Assembly: GCA_963759375.1 (NCBI GenBank)
Contig: CAVWYY010000001.1
Coordinates: 372,001 to 436,000, forward strand
DNA length: 64,000 nt
Source of the DNA: DASSUW01 sp963759375
Lineage (GTDB): Bacteria; Actinomycetota; Thermoleophilia; Solirubrobacterales; Solirubrobacteraceae
Direction of reading: 5' to 3'
Numbering within the stretch: position 1 is the first letter of the stretch; every line of letters starts with the position of its first letter. The translations under genes and the position numbers were made by a program. Positions 32,127 through 40,585 of the stretch are shown here, piece by piece. The notes below the pieces were generated by a model. The model saw only the letters and a program-made list of their open reading frames with translations. It searched no databases and was not told the origin of the DNA.

Positions 32127-32503
32127 TGAAATGCACCGGCACGATCCGCACCCCACTCCCGCCCGACGAAGCGATCACGCTCTTCACCCCTGAGGGCGAG
32201 CGGGCCTGGGTCCCCGACTGGGACCCCCACCACCACAGCGACACGGTCTTCACCACCCATCACGACACGATCTGGGTGGTCCTGCAGACCGGCGACCCCC
32301 ACACGGTCCGCTACGCCCGCGTCGCACCCGGGCGCCACGCCGGAACCGTCGAGGTCCGCTGCCGCGCCGATCAGACCGCCCAGGTCACCTACGACCTCAC
32401 GCCGCTCACCCCGGGAGCGCTCGACGAGTTCGAGGCGGGCTTCGACGCCATGCTCGCCGACTGGGAGCGCATGATCGGCGAGGCGTGCACGACCTCCCGC
32501 TGA
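32126..32503 (+). CDS. SRPBCC/START-like domain protein
   Basis: A 125-residue protein with the helix-grip features of the polyketide cyclase/SRPBCC family: TGTIRTPLPPDEAITLFTPEGERAW, VPDWDPHH, HDTIWVVLQTGD, VEVRCRADQTAQVTYDLTPLTP and a long C-terminal helix DEFEAGFDAMLADWERMI. It probably binds a small hydrophobic ligand. ATG 32126 follows the operator region; the 3' end overlaps marR by 19 nt, so both are one operon and the ligand may be sensed by, or be substrate linked to, the MarR regulator. Confidence 0.75.
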   Translation: MKCTGTIRTPLPPDEAITLFTPEGERAWVPDWDPHHHSDTVFTTHHDTIWVVLQTGDPHTVRYARVAPGRHAGTVEVRCRADQTAQVTYDLTPLTPGALDEFEAGFDAMLADWERMIGEACTTSR

Positions 32504-32886
32504 TCGCCGAGTGGCAGCGCGTCACGCACCTGCTGTTGCGCGCGATCGACGACGAGCTCGCAGGCCGCGGCCTCTCCGCTGCCGAGACCAACGCACTCGC
32601 ATGCTTCGCGGGCGCACCCCGCCGTACGGTCCGCGAGCTCGTCGCCGCCACCGGCCAGAAGCCCTCGACCCTCACCGGCGTGCTCGACCGCCTCGAGCGC
32701 CGCGGCCTCGTCGCCCGCACGCCCAACCCGGCCGACCGCCGGTCCGTCCTGATCGAGCTGACCGAGACCGGCCGCGCCACCGCGTCCGCCGTCGACGCCG
32801 CCTTCGCGGCCGTCGAGGCCCGCCTCCCGGGCGCCGAGCGACTCATTTCGCAGATCCGCGACGCATTCGTCACAGACACGCGGTGA
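32485..32886 (+). CDS. MarR family transcriptional regulator
   Basis: The 133-residue repressor has the MarR winged helix: GLSAAETNALACFAGAPRRTVRELVAATGQKPSTLTGVLDRLERRGLVARTPNPADRRSVLIELTETGRA, with the DRR wing motif intact. GTG 32485 is inside the SRPBCC gene. The palindrome TACGGATCCGTA upstream of the operon is the obvious candidate operator. Ligand unknown. Confidence 0.92.
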   Translation: MHDLPLIAEWQRVTHLLLRAIDDELAGRGLSAAETNALACFAGAPRRTVRELVAATGQKPSTLTGVLDRLERRGLVARTPNPADRRSVLIELTETGRATASAVDAAFAAVEARLPGAERLISQIRDAFVTDTR

Positions 32887-32894
32887 TCCGTACA

Positions 32895-32919
32895 GCCGGC
32901 GGCCATACGTTCCGCCGGC
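32895..32919. terminator. inverted repeat between marR and yraN
   Basis: GCCGGCGG and CCGCCGGC form an 8-bp stem around CCATACGTT. There is no T-tract. The loop contains a TACGTT box 9 nt before the yraN ATG, so it may combine termination of marR with the yraN promoter. Confidence 0.35.
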
Positions 32920-32920
32920 C

Positions 32921-33292
32921 ATGCCGACCGACCGCACGAAGACGCTGGGCCGCCGCGGCGAGGCGCTCGCCGCAGAGCACTTCGAGCGCCTCGGCTACCG
33001 CGTCCTCGCCCGCAACCACCGGACGCGGTTCGGCGAGCTCGATCTCGTGCTCGCGGACGAGTCCGGCGACACGATCGTGTTCTGCGAGGTCAAGGCGCGC
33101 CGCGTCGGCGCCGACTGGCGCGAGAACCTGCACGAGGCCAAGCGCCGGCAGGTCCGCACGATGGCCGCCGCATGGCTGAGCGAGGTCAGTGACCGGCCGC
33201 GCCACGCCGAGCTGCGGTTCGACGCGGTGGGCGTGACGCTCGACGCCCGCGGCGAGCTCGTCCGGCTCGACCATCTGCAGGCGGCGTTCTGA
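32921..33292 (+). CDS. yraN: YraN/UPF0102 family putative endonuclease
   Basis: A 123-residue PD-(D/E)XK-like protein: LGRRGEALAAEHFERLGYRVLARNHRTRFGELDLVLADES (E and D), VFCEVKARR (ExK) and AAWLSEVSDRP. The family, usually beside rnhB and comM, is thought to act on DNA and fits with the comM-dprA genes following. A TACGTT box ends 9 nt before the ATG. Confidence 0.9.
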   Translation: MPTDRTKTLGRRGEALAAEHFERLGYRVLARNHRTRFGELDLVLADESGDTIVFCEVKARRVGADWRENLHEAKRRQVRTMAAAWLSEVSDRPRHAELRFDAVGVTLDARGELVRLDHLQAAF

Positions 33293-33295
33293 GCC

Positions 33296-34810
33296 GTGCT
33301 CGCCCGCGTCATCACGTTCGCGATCGACGGCGTGGAGGCCCGCCGCGTCTGGGTCGAGGCCGACATCCGCCAGGGGCTGCCGGCGTTCACGATCGTCGGG
33401 CTCGCCGACAAGGCCATCCGCGAGGCGCGCGAGCGGGTCCGCGCGGCGATCACCAACTCCGGTCACGTGTTCCCGGCGCTGCGCATCACGGTCAACCTGG
33501 CGCCCGCGTACCTGCGCAAGATCGGCCCGGGGTTCGACCTGCCGCTGGCGGTGGCGATCCTCGTGGCCTCCGAGCAGCTGGAGCCGGCGGCGGTGGAGGA
33601 GTGCGCCGTCGTCGGCGAGCTGTCGCTGACCGGCGAGGTGCGCTCGATCCGCGGAGCGCTGGCGATCGCCGAGGGCGTCCGCCGCCACGGCCTGCCGCGG
33701 CTGTTGCTGCCGCGCTCGCGCGGCCCGGAGGCGGCGCTCGTGCCGGGCGTCCAGGTGCTGGGCATCGAGTCGCTGCAGGAGACCGTCGACGTGCTGGCGG
33801 GCCGCGTCGAACCGCCCCCTCCGCCCAGCCCCACCGAGGACCCCGAGCCCGACCCGATGCTCGACCTCGTCGACGTCCGCGGTCAGAACGCGCTGATCCC
33901 CGCGCTGGAGGTCACCGCGGCAGGCGGCCACAACGTCTACCTGCACGGGCCGCCCGGCACCGGCAAGACGATGCTCGCGCGGCGCCTCCCGTCGATCCTG
34001 CCGCCGCTGACCCAGGCCGAGGCGATCGACGTGACGCGCATCCAGTCCGTGGCCGGCTTTCACGACGGCGCCGGGCTGGTCGCGCAGCGGCCGTTCCGCG
34101 CACCGCACCACACGATCTCGGCGTCCGGCCTGGTCGGCGGCGGCTCGCCGCCCCAGCCGGGCGAGGCCACGCTCGCCCACCACGGCGTCCTGTTCCTCGA
34201 CGAGCTGTCCGAGTTCGTCCGCTCGAGCCTGGAGGCCCTGCGCCAGCCGCTGGAGGACGGCCACGTCACGATCGTCCGCGGCCAGCAGGTGGTCGCGTTC
34301 CCGACGCGCTTCATGCTCGTCGCCGCCTCCAACCCCTGTCCGTGCGGCATGGGGGAGGAGGCCTGCCGCTGCACGGCCGCCGACCTCGCACGCCACCAGC
34401 GCCGGCTCAGCGGCCCACTGCTCGACCGGATCGACGTGCTGATTCCCGTCGGTCGCCCGAGCGCGTCGGAGCTGCGCGACGAATGCGCGCCAGCGTCCGC
34501 GACCGTGCGCGCCCGGGTGATCGAGGCCCGCGAGCGCCAGGCGCAGCGCCTCGCCGCGTTCGGCATCGCGTGCAACGCCCAGATGACCCCGCGGGTGATG
34601 CGTGAGGTCGTCCAGCCCGCGCCGAGCGCCCTGCGCCTGCTCTACGAGCTCCACGACCGCCACCGGCTCAGCGCCCGTGGCCACACCCGCGTCCTCCGCG
34701 TCGCCCGCACGGTCGCCGACCTCGAGGGCGCCGACCGCATCGGTCCCGACCACGTCCACATCGCCGCCGGGCTGCGCCTCGAGCAGCCGGCGCTCGCCGC
34801 CGCCGTATGA
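33296..34810 (+). CDS. comM: ComM/YifB Mg chelatase-like AAA+ helicase
   Basis: ComM is a hexameric AAA+ helicase that promotes branch migration during natural transformation. The 504-residue protein has an N-terminal Lon-like domain (ARVITFAIDGVEARRVWVEADI, LPAFTIVGLADKAIREARERVRAAI), Walker A GPPGTGKT near 218, RAPHHTISASGLVGGG, Walker B VLFLDELSEF, a zinc-like CPCG ... CRC segment and the C-terminal Mg-chelatase domain. GTG 33296 is 3 nt after yraN; the stop overlaps dprA (ATGA). Confidence 0.95.
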   Translation: MLARVITFAIDGVEARRVWVEADIRQGLPAFTIVGLADKAIREARERVRAAITNSGHVFPALRITVNLAPAYLRKIGPGFDLPLAVAILVASEQLEPAAVEECAVVGELSLTGEVRSIRGALAIAEGVRRHGLPRLLLPRSRGPEAALVPGVQVLGIESLQETVDVLAGRVEPPPPPSPTEDPEPDPMLDLVDVRGQNALIPALEVTAAGGHNVYLHGPPGTGKTMLARRLPSILPPLTQAEAIDVTRIQSVAGFHDGAGLVAQRPFRAPHHTISASGLVGGGSPPQPGEATLAHHGVLFLDELSEFVRSSLEALRQPLEDGHVTIVRGQQVVAFPTRFMLVAASNPCPCGMGEEACRCTAADLARHQRRLSGPLLDRIDVLIPVGRPSASELRDECAPASATVRARVIEARERQAQRLAAFGIACNAQMTPRVMREVVQPAPSALRLLYELHDRHRLSARGHTRVLRVARTVADLEGADRIGPDHVHIAAGLRLEQPALAAAV

Positions 34811-35877
34811 CCGCGTGCGACGACTGCCTGCGGCGCACCGATCTCGTCGCGTGCCTCGCCAGATGGCTCGACGTCGAATGGCGCAAGCGCGATGCGCCGA
34901 GCCGCGTGCTCGCGCGGACCGACGAGCAGTTGCTCGACGCCTGTGACATGCCGGACGTGCGGCGGAGGTACGCCGCGTTCGACCCCTCGGCCGCCCGCGC
35001 GGCGATCGACGCCGCCCGGCTGACCGCGCTCTGCCGCTGCGATGCGGCGTATCCCGATTCGCTCCGCGAGTCGGCCGACCCGCCTGCCGTCGTCCATGTG
35101 GCCGGCAACCCGGAGGTCGTCGGTCTCGTCGACGCCGTCGCTGTCGTCGGTGCCCGGCGTGCGACGCAGTACGGCCTCACCGTCGCGTACGACCTCGGCC
35201 GTGGGCTGGCCGCGGCCGGTGTGAGCGTGGTGTCCGGGCTCGCCCTCGGCGTCGACTCCGCGGCCCACGAGGGCGCGCTCGCCGGCCCGGCGCCGCCGGT
35301 CGCGGTGCTCGCCGGGGGTGCCGACACCCCGTACCCGGCGTCCAAGCGGCAGCTGCACACGGAGGTCGTGGCGCGCGGCGCGGTCGTGTCCGAGATGCCG
35401 CCGGGGTTCGGGGTCCACCGCTGGGCGTTCGTGGCCCGCAACCGGCTGATCGCCGCGCTGGCGCGCGTGACCGTCGTCGTCGAGGCCACCGAGCGGTCCG
35501 GCTCGCTGACGACCGCGGACCTCGCGGCCGAGCTCGGCCGCTCGGTCGCCGCGGTGCCGGGCCGGACGACGTGCGCGACCGCCGCCGGGCCGAACGCGCT
35601 GATCCGGGATGGTGCCGTGCTCGCCCGCAACGTCCAGGACGTCCTCGACGAGCTCGCCGGCGTCACCGGTGCGGCCTACGAGGTCGAGCACCGCGCGGCG
35701 CGATTGGACGAGCCGCTGAAGCAGATGCTGGAGGCGGTCGGCGCCGGGCATTCGACGCTGCCGATGCTCGTCGGTTGCGGGTTCGGCGCCCGCGCGGTGC
35801 TCGCCGGCCTTGGTGAGCTCGAGGCGCGCGGCCTCGTGAAACGCGGCTTTGGAGGCCGCTATGAACGGGTTCCCTAA
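34807..35877 (+). CDS. dprA: DNA-processing protein DprA
   Basis: DprA protects incoming single-stranded DNA and loads RecA during transformation. The 356-residue protein has a SAM-like N-terminus, the Rossmann-fold core YPDSLRESADPPAVVHVAGNP, VAVVGARRATQYGL, VVSGLALGVDSAAHEGAL, AVLAGGADTPYPASKR, VVSEMPPGF and FVARNRLIAALARVTVVVEA, and a C-terminal winged helix (EVEHRAARLDE... LEARGLVKRGFGGRYERV). Coupled to comM, making a transformation module; no comEC/pilin genes are in the window. Confidence 0.95.
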   Translation: MTACDDCLRRTDLVACLARWLDVEWRKRDAPSRVLARTDEQLLDACDMPDVRRRYAAFDPSAARAAIDAARLTALCRCDAAYPDSLRESADPPAVVHVAGNPEVVGLVDAVAVVGARRATQYGLTVAYDLGRGLAAAGVSVVSGLALGVDSAAHEGALAGPAPPVAVLAGGADTPYPASKRQLHTEVVARGAVVSEMPPGFGVHRWAFVARNRLIAALARVTVVVEATERSGSLTTADLAAELGRSVAAVPGRTTCATAAGPNALIRDGAVLARNVQDVLDELAGVTGAAYEVEHRAARLDEPLKQMLEAVGAGHSTLPMLVGCGFGARAVLAGLGELEARGLVKRGFGGRYERVP

Positions 35878-35888
35878 CCTGCAGATCG

Positions 35889-36734
35889 ATGAGCGAGAGG
35901 CCGGTACCCGCGGTGCTGTCGATCGCCGGGTCCGACTCGGGCGGCGGCGCCGGCATCCAGGCGGACCTGAAGGCGTTCGCACGCTCCGGGGTGCACGGGA
36001 TGACGGCGATCACGGCTCTGACCGCGCAGAACACGGTCGGTGTGACCGGCATCCACACGGTGCCGGGGGACTTCATCGTGGCCCAGGTCGGCGCCGTGGT
36101 CGAGGACATCGGCGTGGATGCCGTGAAGATCGGCATGCTCGGCACGGCCGAGACCGTGCACGCCGTCCGCATGGCGCTGGACCTGCTGGAGCCCGGGACG
36201 CCGGTCGTGCTCGACCCGGTGATGGTCTCCGAGTCCGGCGCCGTCCTGCTGGACGACGCCGCGCGCGCTGCGATCACCGAACAGCTGCTGCCGCGCGTCA
36301 CGGTCATCACGCCGAACGTGCCGGAGGCGCGCGTGCTGGCGGGCGCCGAGAACGGCGACGACGCGGAGGCGCTCGCCCGGCGCCTGCACGAGCTCGGGCC
36401 GGAAGCCGTCGTCGTCACCGGCGGCCACCGGGAGGAGGCGACCGACCTGTTCTTCGACGGCACCGAGATCACGGCGATCCCGGGAGAGCGGCACCCCGAC
36501 GGCGCGGCTCACGGATCGGGGTGCACGCACTCGTCCGCGCTGGCCGCGCACCTGGCCCTGGGCCTGACCCCGCTGGACGCTGCGCGGGCGGCGAAGAGGA
36601 TCGCGAGCGACGCCGTGCGGGACGGCATCCGGGGCCTCGGAGCGGGGCCTGGGCCGGTCGACGTCTTTGCGCTGACCAGGCGTGCGAGCGCCGCCGCGCA
36701 GGGCGGTCGGGCCGCCACTCGTCCTCTGCCATAA
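35889..36734 (+). CDS. thiD: hydroxymethylpyrimidine (phosphate) kinase
   Basis: ThiD phosphorylates HMP and HMP-P for thiamine synthesis. The 281-residue ribokinase-fold protein shows LSIAGSDSGGGAGIQADLKAF, GMTAITALTAQNTVGV, VKIGMLGTAETV, VLDPVMVSESGA, TPNVPEARVLAG, VVVTGGH and GSGCTHSSALAAHLALG (anion hole and catalytic region). No TPP riboswitch is found: only 11 nt separate it from dprA, so it is probably co-transcribed. Confidence 0.94.
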   Translation: MSERPVPAVLSIAGSDSGGGAGIQADLKAFARSGVHGMTAITALTAQNTVGVTGIHTVPGDFIVAQVGAVVEDIGVDAVKIGMLGTAETVHAVRMALDLLEPGTPVVLDPVMVSESGAVLLDDAARAAITEQLLPRVTVITPNVPEARVLAGAENGDDAEALARRLHELGPEAVVVTGGHREEATDLFFDGTEITAIPGERHPDGAAHGSGCTHSSALAAHLALGLTPLDAARAAKRIASDAVRDGIRGLGAGPGPVDVFALTRRASAAAQGGRAATRPLP

Positions 36735-36743
36735 TCGCCCACA

Positions 36744-36995
36744 ATGAAGTTCCTGCGCATGCGCCCGGGGCATGGCGAACAGCTGATCGCCGAGGGCGAC
36801 CTGGAAGTCGCCGAGGATGCGGAGCGCCTCGTCGAGGAGTTCCGCCGGCAGCTCGACCAGGGCATGTGGGCCGCGGTGCCGCTGACCAGCGAGAATGGCC
36901 GCCGCGAAGCCGAGCTCGTGCGCGCATTCGACGAGATCCCCAGCACGACCGACCGCGTGATCTTCTTCCCGCGGGCCGCCGGCGGGGCGGAGTAA
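36744..36995 (+). CDS. hypothetical protein, small acidic
   Basis: Not recognised. The 83-residue protein is acidic and soluble: MKFLRMRPGHGEQLIAEGDLEVAEDAERLVEEF then QLDQGMWAAVPL and DEIPSTTDRVIFFPRAAGG. The gene has a CATAAT box (36730-36735) 8 nt before the ATG, consistent with a leaderless mRNA and a real gene. It precedes a membrane-anchored hypothetical by 9 nt, suggesting a two-gene operon of unknown role. Confidence 0.65.
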   Translation: MKFLRMRPGHGEQLIAEGDLEVAEDAERLVEEFRRQLDQGMWAAVPLTSENGRREAELVRAFDEIPSTTDRVIFFPRAAGGAE

Positions 36996-37004
36996 GAGGC
37001 GACG

Positions 37005-37655
37005 GTGATCGTCGCCCTCTGCGTCACGGCGATCGTCGTCATCGCGCTGCTCTCGGACATCAGCTGGCCCTACATCGAACGCCGGCTCGAGCGTCGGCGC
37101 GCCAACCGCGAGGCGCGGCGCCAGGGCGCCACCGCGCCGTACGACCCGGGCCGCGAGCGCCGCGCCGAGCAGCGCGCCCGCGAGCTTCTCAAGTCGTGCG
37201 TGAACGACGAGGAGTGGGGGATGTACGCGGACCTGGGCTTCATCCGGGTCTGGGGCGGCCAGAGCGGGCTGCCGGCCGACGCGGCACGCGACCTGCGTGG
37301 CGTCCCGTACGCCTACATCGTCTACCCGCACAAGCCGATCGTGGCCTACCTGCCGCAGACCGGCCAGCTGCTCAACGAGTACTGCGTGGAGTTCCCGGAC
37401 GAGACGCGCCCGTACGGCTCGGCGCGCCTGCCGGACTCCGACGACGTGCTGGCGAAGTGGATGGCGCTGAAGGGCGACGAGCGGCGCCTGATCGCCGAGG
37501 CCAACCTGCACCTGCCGGGCCGTCAGACCGACCCCAAGCAGGTCCAGCGCGACATCTGGCGCCTCGGGCGCTGGGAGCGCGAGCGGCTCGAGCGCCGCGC
37601 GGGGAGCGATCCCGCGGCGCCGTCCCCGCCGCCGGCGCGGCACGACAACCCCTAA
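37005..37655 (+). CDS. membrane-anchored hypothetical protein
   Basis: Not recognised. The 216-residue protein has an N-terminal membrane helix (IVALCVTAIVVIALLSDISWPYIE), a basic stretch RRLERRRANREARRQ and a soluble domain: RELLKSCVNDEEWGMYADLGFIRVWG, PYAYIVYPHKPIVAYLPQTGQLLNEYCVEFPD, VLAKWMALKGDERRLIAEANLHLPG, and a Pro-rich tail. The soluble domain appears well ordered. Start GTG 37005. Positive-inside reasoning puts the domain in the cytoplasm. Confidence 0.7.
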   Translation: MIVALCVTAIVVIALLSDISWPYIERRLERRRANREARRQGATAPYDPGRERRAEQRARELLKSCVNDEEWGMYADLGFIRVWGGQSGLPADAARDLRGVPYAYIVYPHKPIVAYLPQTGQLLNEYCVEFPDETRPYGSARLPDSDDVLAKWMALKGDERRLIAEANLHLPGRQTDPKQVQRDIWRLGRWERERLERRAGSDPAAPSPPPARHDNP

Positions 37656-37670
37656 GCTCCGGCCTCCCCC

Positions 37671-39347
37671 ATGGCCGGACTCGACCCCAGGCACAACTCG
37701 CGCGCGCTCCTGGACGGGCCTACCCGCGCTGGCGCCCGCGCCCAGCTCAAGGGCATCGGCTTCGACGACGAGGCGCTGAGCAAGCCGATCATCGGCGTCG
37801 CCACGACGTGGACCGAGACGATGCCGTGCAACTTCAACCACCGCGCGCTGGCCGTCAAGGTCAAGGAGGGCATCCGCGCCGCCGGCGGCACGCCGATGGA
37901 GTTCAACACGATCGCGATCTCAGACGGGATCACGATGGGCTCCACCGGCATGCGGGCCTCGCTGATCAGCCGCGAGGTGATCGCCGACTCGATCGAGCTC
38001 GTCTCCCGCGGCCACCTGTTCGACGCAGTGGTGGCGATTTCGGGTTGCGACAAGACGATCCCCGGCACGGTCATGGCCCTGGCGCGGCTCGACCTGCCGT
38101 CGGTGATGCTCTACAGCGGCTCGATCCCGCCCGGCAGCTTCCACGGCGAGACGATCACGATCCAGGAGGTGTTCGAGGCCATCGGCGCCCACGCCGCCGG
38201 CAAGATCACCGACGAGGAGCTGCACGAGATCGAGGGGGTCGCGAGCCCCGGCTTCGGCGCGTGCGGCGGCCAGTTCACCGCCAACACGATGGCGATGGCG
38301 TTCCAGCTGCTCGGCGTCAGCCCGATCGGCCCGAGCGACGTCCCCGCCGAGGACCAGACGAAGCCGCAGGCCGCCTTCGAGGCCGGCCAGCTCGTGATGG
38401 ACGTGCTCGCCCGCGGCCAGCGGCCGAGCGACATCATCACCAAGGACGGGTTCGAGAACGCGATCGCCGGCGTGGCGATGAGCGGTGGCTCCACCAACGC
38501 CGTCCTGCACCTGCTGGCCGTGGCGAACGAAGCCGGCGTGGAGCTGTCGATCGACGACTTCGACCGGATCGCTGCCAAGACCCCGCTGCTCTGCGACCTC
38601 AAGCCGTTCGGCCGCTTCGTCGCCACGCACATGCACGCGGCCGGCGGGACCGCGCTGGTGGCATCACGGCTCAAGGAGGCCGGGATGCTTCACGAGGACG
38701 CGATCACGGTGTCCGGGAAGACGATCGGCGAGCACGCGACCGCCGCCCAGGAGGCGCCCGGCCAGGAGGTCGTGCGCCCGCTGTCGGACCCGCTGAAGCC
38801 CACGGGCGGCCTGGCGATCCTGCGTGGCAACCTCGCGCCCGAGGGCTGCGTCGTGAAGCTGTCCGGCCACGAGCGGGTGCACCACGCCGGCCCGGCGCGC
38901 GTGTTCGACGGCGAGGAGGCCGCGATGGCCGCGGTCACCAAGGGCGAGATCAAGGAGGGCGACGTCGTCGTCATCCGCAACGAGGGCCCGGCCGGCGGCC
39001 CCGGCATGCGCGAGATGCTCGCCGTCACGGCCGCCATCGTCGGCGAGGGGCTGGGCGACTCGGTGGCGCTGCTCACCGACGGCCGCTTCTCGGGCGCCAC
39101 CCACGGCTTCATGGCCGGCCACATCGCGCCGGAGTCGGCCCTCGGCGGCCCGATCGCCGCGGTCCGCGACGGCGACACGATCACGATCGACGTCACGAAC
39201 CGCCGGATCGACCTCGACGTGCCGGACGAGGAGATCGCGGCTCGCGTCGAGGCCTACCAGGTGCCCGACTCGGTGCACCGCACGGGCGTGATGGCGAAGT
39301 ACGCGAAGCTCGTCTCGAGCGCTTCGCAGGGCGCGATAACGCGCTGA
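37671..39347 (+). CDS. ilvD: dihydroxy-acid dehydratase
   Basis: IlvD dehydrates dihydroxy acids to the 2-keto acids of isoleucine and valine, using an Fe-S cluster. The 558-residue protein is complete: WTETMPCNFNH (first Cys), AISGCDKTIPGTVMAL (second), FGACGGQFTANTMAMAFQLLG (third), TGGLAILRGNLAPEGCVVK and LTDGRFSGATHGFMAGHI. A TAAGCT box lies 12 nt before the ATG. The stop is 10 nt before structured repeat copy A. Confidence 0.96.
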   Translation: MAGLDPRHNSRALLDGPTRAGARAQLKGIGFDDEALSKPIIGVATTWTETMPCNFNHRALAVKVKEGIRAAGGTPMEFNTIAISDGITMGSTGMRASLISREVIADSIELVSRGHLFDAVVAISGCDKTIPGTVMALARLDLPSVMLYSGSIPPGSFHGETITIQEVFEAIGAHAAGKITDEELHEIEGVASPGFGACGGQFTANTMAMAFQLLGVSPIGPSDVPAEDQTKPQAAFEAGQLVMDVLARGQRPSDIITKDGFENAIAGVAMSGGSTNAVLHLLAVANEAGVELSIDDFDRIAAKTPLLCDLKPFGRFVATHMHAAGGTALVASRLKEAGMLHEDAITVSGKTIGEHATAAQEAPGQEVVRPLSDPLKPTGGLAILRGNLAPEGCVVKLSGHERVHHAGPARVFDGEEAAMAAVTKGEIKEGDVVVIRNEGPAGGPGMREMLAVTAAIVGEGLGDSVALLTDGRFSGATHGFMAGHIAPESALGGPIAAVRDGDTITIDVTNRRIDLDVPDEEIAARVEAYQVPDSVHRTGVMAKYAKLVSSASQGAITR

Positions 39348-39357
39348 CACTCTCCAC

Positions 39358-39559
39358 GCGAACGTCAACTGCGGCTGGGTAGGGAGGCGCAGGATCGTCG
39401 TCGGGGGGCGGTCCCTGGCGGGTTGACCACCTCACGTGTGGTCAAGTCGCCAGACGCGCTCGTCTGGCGCTTTTGCGGTCGCATATCGACCCCAACGCGC
39501 CAGGGACCGCCAACCACGCCGGCGCCCAGTCCCCTTACCCAGCCGCAGTTGACGTCCGC
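39358..39559. repeat. structured repeat copy A with terminal inverted repeats (MITE- or BIME-like)
   Basis: A 202-bp element between the convergent stops of ilvD and the alpha/beta hydrolase. Outer inverted repeats of 27 bp (39358-39384 and 39533-39559; core GTCAACTGCGGCTGGGTA, two mismatches). Inside is a perfect 13-bp inverted repeat GCGGTCCCTGGCG (39408-39420) with its complement at 39498-39510. Three hairpins lie within: TTGACCAC/GTGGTCAA (39423-39445), CGCCAGACG/CGTCTGGCG followed by CTTTT (39448-39474), and GGTCG-CATAT-CGACC (39477-39491). No open reading frame of its own. Confidence 0.85.
39448..39474 (+). terminator. terminator-like hairpin inside repeat copy A
   Basis: A 9-bp stem (CGCCAGACG with CGTCTGGCG, tetraloop CGCT) followed by CTTTT, the best intrinsic-terminator candidate in the window, about 100 nt after the ilvD stop. 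Confidence 0.5.
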
Positions 39560-39575
39560 CGAGGACCGCGCCTCG

Positions 39576-40562
39576 TCACTCGGCGCCCGAGGGCGAGACG
39601 CCGGTCACGCCGGCTTCCGGCGCGCGCTCCCCGGCGATGAAGCCGGCGACCAGCTCGTTGAAGCGGCTCGGCCGCTCGAGCATCGACAGGTGCCCGGTGT
39701 CCTCGAAGATCACCGCGTGGGCGTTCTCGCCGATCAGGTGCTCGAACATCTGGGCGTCCTCGACCGGGACCAGGATGTCGTTGCGGCCCCACACGATGAG
39801 CACCGGGATGTCGATGCGCGACAGCCGGTCGCGGAACGAGTAGCCCAGCAGCGCGCGGAACGATTCGTTGAAGCCGGGTGACGGGCCCCCGCGGACGAGC
39901 TCGGTCGTCAGCGGGACCGACAGCTTCTCGGGGTAGCGGACCACGCCCTGCAGGAAGGCACGGCGCAGGCGCGGGCGGCGGACGACGGCGTCGGCCTGCC
40001 CGCCGAAGACGGCGATCAGCCCGGCCGCGGCCCGCGCGGCGGCCAGCACCGGTTCGCGCGCCACCGTCTCGGTCGACAGACCCGCGGCGGAGATGAGCAC
40101 GAGCTTCTTGACCCGGGTCGGGAACGACAGGGCGAGCTCGGCGCCGACGAACCCGCCCATCGAGTTGCCGATCACCACCGGGGAGTCGAGCCCGAGCACG
40201 GCGCACAGGCGGTCGGCGGTCCGCGCGAACGAGGGGATCGACTCCTCGGGCGCCACCTCGGACTGCCCGAACCCCGGCACGTCGAAGGCCACGACTCGAT
40301 GGTTGTCCATGAACGCGGGCAGGTTCAGCAGCCAGTTCTGCCAGACCCCACCGAGCCCATGGATGAACAGCAGCGGCGGCTTGTCCCCGCCGCTGTCGAC
40401 CACGTGGACGCTGTGCCCGTCGATGACGATGTCACGCGAGATCGACGGCCAGTCGATGCTCATCCACGTGCTGTCGTCGCCGTCCGCGTACGTGGGGTCC
40501 GCGCCTGGGCGCGCGATGCCGTTGCGTGCCCGGCTGAGCACGTCCTGATAGGGGTTCGGCAC
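39576..40562 (-). CDS. alpha/beta hydrolase
   Basis: A 328-residue alpha/beta hydrolase with a complete triad: Ser134 in GNSMGG, Asp262 in VWGRNDILVP, His291 in EDTGHLSMLERP; oxyanion region LLFIHGLGGVWQNW. The N-terminal 45 residues (STWMSIDWPSISRDIVIDGHSVHVVDSG) precede the core. Start GTG 40562, 8 nt after a TACCCT box. Divergent from the acyltransferase-epimerase operon, suggesting a lipid-related substrate; that is inference. Confidence 0.9.
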   Translation of the reverse strand: MPNPYQDVLSRARNGIARPGADPTYADGDDSTWMSIDWPSISRDIVIDGHSVHVVDSGGDKPPLLFIHGLGGVWQNWLLNLPAFMDNHRVVAFDVPGFGQSEVAPEESIPSFARTADRLCAVLGLDSPVVIGNSMGGFVGAELALSFPTRVKKLVLISAAGLSTETVAREPVLAAARAAAGLIAVFGGQADAVVRRPRLRRAFLQGVVRYPEKLSVPLTTELVRGGPSPGFNESFRALLGYSFRDRLSRIDIPVLIVWGRNDILVPVEDAQMFEHLIGENAHAVIFEDTGHLSMLERPSRFNELVAGFIAGERAPEAGVTGVSPSGAE

Positions 40563-40585
40563 GGCGTTCTAGGGTAGTGGGCCTC
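40563..40585. promoter_or_regulatory. bidirectional near-leaderless promoter, hydrolase/acyltransferase
   Basis: TAGGGTA (40570-40576) reads as TAGGGT toward the acyltransferase ATG 40586 (10 nt away) and as TACCCT toward the hydrolase GTG 40562 (8 nt away). Confidence 0.55.

Noticed and set aside
35878..35888. TPP riboswitch before thiD
   Set aside because: Only 11 nt separate dprA and thiD and no THI-box sequence is present.
39358..39559. Integron attC site or tRNA-like fold for the repeat element
   Set aside because: The core sites do not fit RYYYAAC/GTTRRRY, no integrase or cassette array is near, and no tRNA cloverleaf with T-loop GTTCRA can be drawn.
40577..40585. GTG 40577 as the acyltransferase start
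   Set aside because: It would lie one base after the -10 heptamer; ATG 40586 fits the spacing and the family N-terminus.
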